Assembly (NCBI GenBank): GCA_022575985.1
Contig: JAKSXM010000014.1
Span: 3,534,001-3,598,000 of the forward strand
DNA: 64,000 bases
Source of the DNA: Anagrus nilaparvatae
Taxonomy: Eukaryota; Arthropoda; Insecta; Hymenoptera; Mymaridae
Reading direction: 5' to 3'
Shown: positions 24,801 to 36,800 of the stretch, in pieces
Layout: each line of letters starts with the position of its first letter
How positions within the stretch are numbered: position 1 is the stretch's first letter
Position numbers and translations under genes: made by a program
The notes under the pieces: model-generated
Database searches by the model: none
The model's input: the letters and a program-made list of their open reading frames with translations, nothing else
Told to the model about the DNA's origin: nothing

Positions 24801-27800
24801 ATTCCATCGCCTCAAATTTCGGAGGTTTTTGCTCTCAATAGTATGAGCGTTAAGCTATATAAAAATTTCTAAGCCCTGCGTCTATATTTTAGCATCGTTG
24901 CGCTCATAATACTTCTAGCGTTCTCGCTCTCATCGAAAATGTGAGCATAATGCTTTTATACTTTTTTCAGATATATTTATTATGTGGTGTCTTTCATGCG
25001 CGCAAGAATCCACTCAGTAGGCGCTTGAGGGAGAAAATGTAGAAGAGCGCGATAGTAGATAAAAATTATAAAATTTTATTTAAAAAAATTATTTTCTTCG
25101 GCGCTCTGAAGGAAAATTCATCGAAAAAATTTATTATTATAGTTTTGTAAATTGAAAACTCTATTTTCAGTAGCAACAAAAAATTTTTTTCTAGGCCGAA
25201 TACTTTTTAAGATATTGTAAAAATAATGGACAATATTTCATTACTTTTTATGCGGTGGAAAACCATCAATATCTGGAAAATGGAAAACTTTTGTCAAATT
25301 TTTTTGCTGGACTCTAATAAGCAACATCTAAACTATAAATAGTGAAAGAATCAAGTTTCTATCTGTATTTTTAGATGAATTATACTTATTTTAGTAAAAA
25401 ATATACAGCTTTTTAAAAATTTTGAAAAAATTAATTTTCTTTATCAGCGGCCCATTTTAGACGGCTGGGAGGTATCAAAATTTGCTTTATCAGAAAAGTA
25501 GGCCAAATAGTCATAAAAAACATGGCAAAAAAATTTTTTTTTGTTTTTTCTATTTTTTTTTTTGTGTTTTTGGCCGTTTTTCAAAAACATAAAAATTTCC
25601 GAAAATGCCAAGTTTCATTTTCAGTTTTATGGTATAAAATTTTTTTTTAAATTTTCAGTAAATATTATTTTATGCTTAAAATTTCATGTGAAACAATTTT
25701 TTTTAGTATAGCGCTTAAATATATTTAATTAGGCTAATTTTTAGCCGAGCGTTCACTCTCGCGCGCTCTGTTTTTATGTATATACCAGGCCGACTTTATA
25801 AAAAAAGGTTACATTTTCAATGCGTTTTTTTCATAATAAATATTAATCTTACGGAAAAAATCATAAGGACCTTTTTTTTGTAAAATTTCCTCGCCATCAA
25901 AAATGCTCTGATGTTAAATTTTGCTATTTTGAGTCCTTTACGAGAAATTAAAAAAAAACGAAATTTTTTAGGCATTGGCTATACATTAGCTACAACCCAC
26001 CACAACAGATTGTTTTAAAGTTTAATAAAAAGCAAATATGCATTTTATGCTACATTAAGTTTGTACGTATGTACAAACAACTTAATTTTTTAAATGAAGA
26101 TAATATACACTTTGCATCCCTTATTAGGGTATAAATCACTTAAAAAAGAAACCAATTAAAAAACAAAAAATTATGCTCATCTTGTATTTTGACAAGGCAT
26201 GTTTTGCACTAGTTGAAATTTATTTTCAGCTCTTCCATCAAGCTGTACAAATTATACAAAAACAGGACAAAAGAATCCTTTTTTACATATCTAGAGGAAA
26301 AAAATTTATAACCGGTTTGTGTAACTACACAACCAACGAGCATGGAACATGTTCATTTATAACATTGATAATAAAGTATCTATTGTGTTCATAATGTAAA
26401 TAATTATATCCAAATATTTTTATTATAGAAATCATGCTGCTTAGACATCAAAATGAAGCAAATTAATTAAATTTTCAAATTATTATAGTTTTTTAAATAA
26501 TATGAATTTATTTTTTATTAATTTTTACAATGATTTCTTAAAAATTCTGCACCAATGGTCCCTAGGTACTTCTGTACCAAAGGTTTTTAGGGCCTTCTGC
26601 ACCATAGGTCCCTAGGTACTTCTGCACCAAAGGTTTTTAGGGACTTCTGCACCATAGGTCTTTAGGGACTTCTGCACTAATGCTCCCTAGGTACTTCTGC
26701 ACCAAAGGTCTTTAGGGACTTCTGCACCATAGGTCCCTAGGTACTTCTGCACCAATGCTCCCTAGGTACTTCTGCACCAAAGGTCTTTAGGGACTTCTGC
26801 ACCATAGGTCCCTAGGTACTTCTGCACCAATGCTCCCTAGGTACTTCTGCACCAAAGGTCTTTAGGGACTTCTGCACCAAAGGTTCCTAGGTAATTCTGC
26901 ACCAAAGGTTCCTAGTTACTTCTGCACCAAAGGTCTTTAGGGACTTCTGCACCAATGCTCCCTAGGTAATTCTGCACCAAAGGTTCCTAGGTACTTCTGC
27001 ACCAAAGGTCTTTAGATACTTCTGCACCAAAGGTCTTTAGGGACTTCTGCACCATAGGTCCCTAGGTACTTCTGCACCAATGCTCCCTAGGTACTTCTGC
27101 ACCAAAGGTCTTTAGGGACTTCTGCACCAAAGGTTCCTAGGTAATTCTGCACCAAAGGTTCCTAGTTACTTCTGCACCAAAGATCTTTAGGGACTTTTGC
27201 ACCATAGGTCCGTAGGTACTTCTGCACCAAAGGTCTTTAGGGACTTCTGCACCAATGCTCCCTAGGTAATTCTGCACCAAAGGTTCCTAGGTACTTCTGC
27301 ACTAAAGGTCTTTAGATACTTCTGCACCAAAGGTCTTTAGGGACTTCTGCACCAAAGGTTCCTAGGTACTTCTGCACACTATAAAAAATAATAAAATTTT
27401 AAGAAGTTAATATTAACTTCGTACCCATTAAGTCCCCGAAAGTGAATAATCCCTTGATTCATTTTTGTTAACGGGGTTAAATCAATGCATCCCAACCTTG
27501 AGTCAGCTGACGTATATTTGTTAAAATAGCTGTCTTTTAGACTCAGGTCAACTTAATATTAGGCTGAATCCGGTAACTATATATTTGACTTACGTATTAA
27601 TTATAACTCCCTGAAATTTCTATCATCTCCTCGAATACCTTCGGGATGAAAATGGACCGTACGAGGGAAAACTGATATCCTGGAGGAAATATTTTTAATT
27701 TTTCATCTAAAACATTTTTCCAATTTTCCAAGATGGCGGACCAAAAAACATGAAAATAGAAACTTTCTACATTATCTATGGGTTTTCGGGGTCGAAAAAA

Positions 27801-30800
27801 ACGTTTTTATAAATGAAAATTGGAATTTTTTTGCCCCAGAATATTTTCCAATTTTCCAAGATGGCGGACCAAAAAACATGAAAATAAAAACTTTCTACAT
27901 TACCTAGAGGTTTTCGGGGTAGAGAAAAACGTTTTTATGAATGAAAATTTTAATTTTTTTGCCCCAGCTTATTTTCCAATTTTCCAATATGGCGAACCAA
28001 AAAACATTTTAGAATAAGCTTTTTACATGTTTTTTGGTCGGCCATCTTGAAGAATTTGGAAAATATGCTGGGACAAAAAAATTAAAATTTTCATTTATAA
28101 AAACGTTTTTCTCGACTCCGAAAACCCCCAGGTAATGTAGAAAGTTTTTATTTTCATGTTTTTTGGTCCGCCATATTGGAAAATTGGAAAATTGTTTAGG
28201 ATGAAAAATTAAAAATTTCGCCTCCAGGATATCAGTTTTCCCTCATACGGTCCATTTTCATCCCGAAGGTATTCGAGGAGATGACAGAAATTTCAGGGAG
28301 TTATAACTCCCTAAATCAGGGAGTTTATTATATTTACGGGCTTGTACTATATTTTTTTTTATGTCTAAGATAAGCTTGAATTTATTTCAATGTTATATTT
28401 AGATATAACAAATTCGAATTAGCTTAAATTAGCCCAATTACATTTTTTGTATCAAGCTAATATTTTGCTGAAAGAAGCTTGCTTTCAATTGAATCACGGG
28501 ATCTCCCGTCAAGTCACTGTTTAAGTTGATTCAAGTAAATATTCGCTTCGCCGTATTTCTGGACTAATGCTTAGACTTCTGCACTAATGCTCCCTAGGTA
28601 CTTCTGCACCAAAGGTCTTTAGGGACTTCTGCACCATAGGTCCCTAGGTACTTCTGCACCAAAGGTCTTTAGGTACTTCTGCACCAAAGGTCTTTAGGTA
28701 ATTCTGCACCATAGGTCCCTAGGTATTTTTGCACCAAAAGTCCCTGAATCGAAAATATTCTAAGTCCATTTCACCCCCCCCCCCCTAAAAGCGTCAATTT
28801 TTGACCCCCCCCCCCCCTGCCGAGCCGGACTTTTTCAAATACCCCATCCAATGAACATGTACCATGTTAAAACCCTATTTTTTGCCCTAGGGAGACAGCT
28901 GTTTTGCCCATTATATGAAAAACTATCCTTTAAATCACGGGAAAAAATATGGGGTTTGACCTTTGCATGCTGTCTGCACTTGCTCGCTACTCTCTATCGT
29001 GTTTACAACTGAATGGAAAGTCAAAACTAATATTTTGTCTTTTGTTTAAAAAATAGTTATTTTGTACGTTGTTAAAAAAAAAAATTGTGACTTTAAATAT
29101 TTTTATTGTAATTGCAGTATAAACTTTAAAAAATTAATTTAATGCTTAAAGTTTGCCTTTAAATTTTACAGAAAATGATGTTGAAATAAAAATGAGTAGG
29201 ACAGGTAGGCCTCTTAAATATCTTAAACCGCGGAGAGATTATTCGCCTGAAATTTATCCAAAATCAAATGAAAGTGAAGAATTGAAAAAAGACGAAAAAA
29301 AAGAGGTAACTATAATTTAGTTACATTATTAATAATATTTTAATTACATTATTATTAAAATTACAAAATAAGCGTTTTAGATTTGCAATTTAAAAACCAT
29401 TTATTTTGAAGGTATAAGAAAAATAAAAAGCTTCTGTTGACGATATAATTAAAAATATTAGTTTTTGGTTAAAATTGAGTTAGAAAATATAAATTAGAAA
29501 TAAAAATTTCTGTTAAAAAATGGAATCTATTTTTTTGTTTAAAACTTTTATTTACAACAATTTAGTATTGGAAGGAATAATATGTCGAAAGAATAATATA
29601 ATATAACAAAGAATAATATGTCGCAAAAATTTATCACTTACTTAATATTATTTTTTAATTAATTTAAAAACATTTTTATTTATAAATAATAAAAATTTTT
29701 TATTTTTTAAATATTTGCAGAAACGACCTAAAATTGCAGTTGTGGAAGAAAATAAAAAAGATTTAGAATTGTTTAACTCACGAATAAAAATTCTTGAAAA
29801 AAGTGATAATGATAATATTGCCAATAATACTGAAGATATATTAAACAAAACAATAGCAGAGAAAGACAACGCTATTGCTGCAAATAAAAGATCACATGCT
29901 GCTGAAATACTCGAATTAAAAAAATTATTTGAAGATAAGGAAGAGGATTATAAAAAAAAAATTTTTGATCTTGAAAGTGATATCCAAGAGAAGGATAAAA
30001 TTATAAAGGGTTTACATTTGTACATAAAATCAGTACTAGTTCCGGATGGTAAGTAATTTATATTTTATTTTAATCACCACACAGCACTGTACGTTCTGTT
30101 GAATATTATATTAAAATTCGATTAACAATTTAAAAAAGAAATTTTACTTAAATCAGAACTGCCTTCTCGAATTGACGAACTCAAAATTTTAATGAATTTA
30201 TTTTTTGAAGATAAAATTAGTGATTATGAAAAAAACACATGGAAAAATATCAACCACATAAACACAATTTTCTTTTACCTAAAAAGTAGTAAAATACTCC
30301 CTTTTGAATACTTCTGCGTAAGCTATAATTAAACGTCTAAAATATCTAAAAAACGTACAAAATTTACGCTATGGGGGGTGGTCACCTCTTCGACCCCCCA
30401 CCGCTGCTCAAAAGCATATAAAATATAATTTTCAAATTTACCTTAATTTTATCCTTAAATTGTAACTAAACAAAAATTTTCCAAAAATTAGAACTCTGTA
30501 AAAAATTGTATGTACGGGTGCGGATGTTATTTTTTATATTTTTAGAAGACTTTAGTCAACTCATAAGCATATAATTTTTATGATAACCTATATTTAATGG
30601 ATCGCCCGTGCGTAGTTCAAAAAAATTTGATTGGGCCTAGAATCGGATTCTACGAAAAAATTTCTATGCAGTCCTAGAAGGAAATACTTTTTCAAAATAT
30701 GAAAAATTATCTCTCTTTTAAAAAATTACCTGAAAACGAAAATGTCTGCCAAGAATCGTAGATTAATATCTAGAAACTTAAACTTGATAAACAGGATTAA

Positions 30801-33800
30801 GTTTAGTAGTACTGTCGGAAAATAAATGACAGATAAAAATTTATTTAAATACTTTATTCCCTCCGAAAATTCGGTGCATTTGGAACCAAATTAAAGATCC
30901 GACCGACAGTTTGAAACTCATTTCATTAAAATTCACCACAATCACAATTTATGCCAAAATAGTTCGGTCTTACGTCTTCTGCGTAACCAATAATAATGTA
31001 ATACTTTTGTAATAATTTTATTTTTAATTTATATGAACTCTATTTTGGACGAAATTAAATTCTGTTACTATGAGCTGTTTGTTGACGATCTGCAAATATA
31101 TATACAATGTAAGACTTCTTCTCTTAATATGGCTATTGCTAAAGTACAGCAGGATGCCAATGCAGTAGTAGATTGGACAACAAATAACCACTTAAAATTG
31201 AATCCAGATAAAAAAATCAAATCTATAATTTTTGGTACTACGTTTCAATTAAGTAAAATCAATGATCTTGAGGTACCATTTATTACAGTCTCAAACACAA
31301 ACATTCCATATTCTACGTCGGTGACCAATCTGAGTGTAATTTTAACCCCAACGTTAAATTGGTCTGCACAAGTTCTGAAATTGTCAAAATCAGTGCACTA
31401 CACACTACATCGTCTACGCTTAAAGTCAAGACTATTATCTTATGAGCTACGAAAATTACTAGTAAATTCTCTAATAATTCCATACTTTGATTATTGTTGT
31501 CTGGTCTATGATGCCTTGGATGTGACTCTTATGGATAAAATAGAAATAATATTAAATCTAGCCATAAGATTCATATTTGGTATTGGTAGATATGAACAAG
31601 TATCCATTACACCTTTAAGAAACGAATTGAATTGGCTTACTGCCAAGTCAAGAAGACAGTACTTCAAATTGGTACTTGTGCATAGCTTGATAACTTCCCA
31701 AAGACCGTCTTATCTTTCATCAGTTTTTAAACCCCCTGATGAAGAAATCAGGCGTTCTCAACGTAACCTACCAGATACCTCATTGTCAGAATTTCTCCCT
31801 TTAACATTTGCTCTTCCAAGCTTCCATCGAACTGAAACCTATAAGCAATCATTTTTCTATTCAGCCATTACAGAGTGGAACAATCTACCATTTACTCTAA
31901 AAGCTTATTCTAATCTCGATACTTTTAAGGTTCACTTAATGTCACACTTATTGAGTATTCAAAAAACTCCTATTTTGAGCTGAAAATATCTGTCCTTCAA
32001 CAGTAAATTCTTTATTTTTATTTTTTACTGTTTATATTTTTTTTTTATCTTTGTTCATTTTTAAATTTATATATGCTATATGTTATTTTCACTTTATTAA
32101 AATTTTAATTAACTTTATTCAAATCTTAAATCAAATCAAATTATTTTTTTATTATTTTATTATAATTTTTGTAATATGAATATTGTAATATGTACACCCG
32201 GCTCAAATAATGGCGTCCCCATAAATTCTTAAATAATTATATGGTTTAATAGGGTTTGACATTTTTTGAGCATTTTTTAAAAATTATTTTTAAGGTAAAA
32301 ACATGTGTTTATTTTTGAATTTTAATAAAATATCATTTTTTAAATTTATTAATCAAAATTAGGCTTGAATGAAAGAGAAAAATTTGCTGATTCAGTGCGA
32401 ATTTGATTTTTAAAAAACTATCAAGTATATCAGGAGCTAGAGACAATTAAAGTTTATCAAAATTAAATTTTTTCTGAATATAATAATAATAACTTGAATA
32501 AATTATTTTCTTTTGTTTTACTTTTTTTTTAAATAGAATTTATTTTTTATTATTATTATTATACTCATGAAAAAATTAATTTTTATGAACTTTAATTGTC
32601 TCTAGCTCCTGATATATTTGATAGTTTTTTAAAAATCAAATTCGCACTGAATCAGGAAATTGTTCTCTTTCATTCAAGCCTAATTTTGATTAATAAATTT
32701 AAAAAATGATATGTTATTAAAATTCAAAAATAAACACATGTTTTTACCTTAAAAATAAAAAAAATAATATTCAAAAAATGTCAAACCCTATTAAACCATA
32801 TAATTATTTAAGAATTTATGGGGACGCCATTATTTGAGCCAAGTGTACTCTTACTTAAAACTGTATTAGATGCGCATCGGCCACGCCTGCGCTATAATAT
32901 CTTCTTAAATAATAATAAATAATAATAAATAATACTTAACAGTAAATGAATTATTATCTACAGGTGGTTCTAAAATTTTGGAGACTATTCATGATCCCCA
33001 AAAAAGTAATCAAAATTTGATGCATGCAAGTATTAAGAATTCAGAAAATATGAAAGGTACGTGATCAAGTTTAAATAACATGAGACTAAAAAGTAATAAA
33101 AAAAATTATAACTGGTTTGTGTAAACATATCTAAAATGCATGGAACATGTTTATTAACAGCTGAGGGCTAGCTATATGCAAATGTTACGCAACATTACAA
33201 TACAATTATTGCTATTTTTATATTTTGTAATTATCACCTTTCATAGATGTTAAGATTGTAAGCCGAAATTATTCTGATTCCATAAACGCGAATTATTCTA
33301 GATTCCTAAATCGAAAATATTTTATGTCCCTTAACCTGAATTATTTTAAGTCCTATAATTGAAATGATTCTAAGTCCTATTTGACCCGGACCCATAAATT
33401 GGACACATTTGAAACCATTTTGATTTTCAGACCCCCTCCCTATAAACATTTTCCATCTTTAAAAGAATCTTACAATTACAAAACTGAAAATATTTGTTAT
33501 CTTTAACATAGAAAAAAATTTTAAAAAACATAACATTTTAATGTGCACATGCAATGCATAAATAAATATACTTGTATACTTTTCTGGGGGGAAAGAGTTC
33601 TACCCCCACTGGCCTATTTCCGGTGTTCCATAAAAAAAATTGTGTTTCATTTATAGTAAATTATACGCAAAAAAATATTAACCTCAAGTAGTAAATTGAG
33701 ATTAAAAAATATTGGTAAATATAATCAAAAAAAAAGTAAATTTCCAAAAAAATGAGACATTAGTTATGTAAACAAATGCCCACCTCCCTGTAATTCTGCC

Positions 33801-36800
33801 TATGTATATTGTTATCTACAGTTTTTCATATAAGGAATGGAAAAACTGTAATAGTATATTAAGTATCAAGGGCGTAAAAGTTTCGGCACTAGCGTGAGCA
33901 CTAGCGACATGTGTTCACGCTCGTGTCTAAAGTATTTCGCCCATGATGCTTACACTATTTTTTGCCCACCTAGGCGTAAAACAAGTTCAGAAAATTCTTT
34001 ACATACGAGTTTTACGCCCGGGAGGGCAAAACAATCTTTTCACCAATGAAAAAAGCGTACCTTGTATAAAAATATGTTTAATGTCTTTAAAACTATTTAA
34101 TAACATTATTAAATCAATTGAAATGCATTTCTTTAAATAATTCGAAATTGTCAAAATGTATATTTGGATGTTTTAAAACTATTACTATTTTATTCTAACA
34201 TTTAATGTAATGTAATCCTAAATGTGAATATTTTATTTAAATTAAAGAAATTCTTATTAAAAGTTAATGAAATTATTACAGAAAATACCCAGGAATCCGA
34301 TTCAAAATTAGAAACTGAAAACATTCATAGCGATGAAATGGAGATGATCACGAAAGAGAATCGTATGAGGAATTATTAATTAATAATTATTCAGCATTTA
34401 AGCTGAATGGAAATTGAGTTAAATGTAACGCAAGCTTGCAATAATTTTTATAATTTTACTGAAATGTTGGGTGATTTAAATTTAAGTAAACAATCCCCAA
34501 AGAAGGATATAAGCTAACAACAAACAAAAGATTCAGAAATTGAAGAAAAAATTGGTAAGAAGCATGCATTAATTTTTTAAACTTAAAGTAATAATGAACT
34601 TGATTTTTTTAATTGATTCAATGGAGTATAAAAATATTACACTCAGAAAATTATATATATATTACCCAATGATATATATAATCATCTTTGTAGGATTACA
34701 TGTATAATTCATCATGATGATGATAAATTATAATTTACTTTGTTTTTTTAACTTGAAAATGAAAATATAATTTTAGAAACGCGTCGTTTGTAAAAATGAT
34801 TCAAAAAATTGTAAATAGAAGGACAATAAATATAATATTTACTTTATAATAATCATTTAATAATAATCATTGTTATTATTATTACATTATCATGATGATA
34901 TTAATATTTAATTACTTGTGAAATTTATACAAGAATAATTGGGACAATTGTACATATAATCCTTCTGATGATATTATATCATAATTTAATTTTCAAAATT
35001 TGCAATATCAGTTAAATAACAAGTAATTCTGCTTGCAAATAAACCCTCTTGGCCCTTAAAAAAAATGGTAAAATCTATGCTATATTTTTTTATTCATTAA
35101 ATTCTGTTATTGATAAACGGCTAGATTTATGTGCTTAAAATCTCAATTAGTCAGCTACAAATATCGATCGCAACAATCTAAAAGTACTAAAATTAAAATC
35201 TAATTACTGCATAGATATACGCAGTAATAATAAAACAGATACATATAAAGTAAATGAAGTTAAATTTATAAAAATAAAATTATTCAATTGAAAATTTTTA
35301 CAGGTGATTTTTTAACAAAAGAACCCGATTGTATGACTAATGATTATCAAAATGTAGATCTGCTTTGGGAGTATAAATATTATAAAATTGGTCAGATAAC
35401 AGTAAGAAATAATTTATGTAAGCATGCTTCATGAAAATGAATTTTTGTTGAGGAATATTACTTTATTTATTTTAAATACAAAGTATTTTACACAACACCA
35501 AATAAAAACTATATGGTTACATCAAAAGTATGGGATTACTTAAAAAAAAATTTCGATAAAAGTGACCATTGTTTTTTAAAACATTTTACACAACATATAA
35601 TGAAAGATAAATTGCCAGATCTTACTTTTGATCCTCAAACAAGAAAGGAGACAATAAGAAAATATAATGAGGAATTGTCAGTTATGAGAAGTAAGATAAA
35701 AAATTTTTGTTTATATTATTTTTTCGGCAAAGCATTAACCCAAAAAAATTTTTGCGTTAAATTTACTCTCATATACATAAATGAAAAATGTCATTAACCT
35801 TGAAATAATATTTATTTTGTCTAAAAATATTTAAAAAAAAAAATTTTATTTAGTTTGAAATAAATTTTTTATTTTTCTATTATTTAAAACATTATTATTT
35901 AAACTTTTATAATTTATATTAAATAAATTTTCTAATTTATTGGTCTAATATTTACCCCAAAAATTTTTATTTTTCTCTATTGAAAATTTTAAGGGTAAAA
36001 TGTCTAGCTTTATTTTTTATGTATGAAAAAGAATTTAAGTTAATTCACTTCTCTTAGTATTATATAAATGATCCCAGCTGGAAAGGAAGGTAAGTTTAAA
36101 ATCCAGGACAGCTCCGTATAGCTAATTGTATTACCCGTATTACGGATAATAAACTGATCAGTAGGTCACGCTTTTTTTCATCAGTAAGAGATTACGCATG
36201 CGCACAAATGGTTAATATATTTATTTACTAGCTGCCTTCGGCTTGCTTCACTTGCCCCGACAGCCACCAAGGGGGCTGCGCCCTCCTGGACCCCTGCGAC
36301 TTGATTTTTCCAAAACTATGTTGTCTTAGGTTACTCAATCTTTTTTAACTTAACCTTCTTTTACCCGAAGTATTATCTAAAATTTACTGAATCTCAAAAA
36401 TTAAAGGCATATGAACCGAGACGGATAATTAGTGATCAGCAATACAAAGCTTCGCTACCCTTCTATAGGAACCACAAGCAGTCGTTGTTTCCCTTATTCT
36501 AGGGTTCTGCTTGATAAAAGCTCAAGCTTTTTTTAATTACTATATTCATATACTATAGTTACTACATCATTGACTGATAAAAATTAGAAATATATATAAT
36601 ATTGGTCCTAAACTTTAATAATTTTCAAAAATTAATTGTAACTTTCGACCGATCGAACCGATTACCTTGAAAATTTTGATGGATACATAAAAAATGTGCC
36701 AAAATCGAATGAAATTTTTTTTGATAAGAAAATTTTTACTCAGTTTTCAGTGTTTTTGTTTTTTTTTTTTAATTTAATAAAAATTCTTTTCTTGGAAATT

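Larger units (their letters stand above)
26297..28885 (+). repeat. composite inverted-box repeat, copy 2, expanded by a minisatellite and a 1.2-kb insertion
   Basis: Starts with ataaccggtttgtgta and GCATGGAACATGTTC (26310-26357), continues into the 25-bp minisatellite, is interrupted at 27377-28562, and resumes with more minisatellite units (28563-28740). It then has a tattctaagtcc phrase and two C-tract blocks (28770-28820), and ends GAACATGTACCATGTTAAA near 28870. Reading the two halves as one element explains why each half lacks one arm of the other copies. Confidence 0.6.

Noticed and set aside
26545..27376. CRISPR-like array
   Set aside because: Units are contiguous 25-mers without spacers, in an intron of a eukaryotic gene; a minisatellite.
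27820..28017. 65-codon frame with repeated FPRIFSNFP-like phrase
   Set aside because: Created by the internal tandem unit of the foldback element; no support as a gene.
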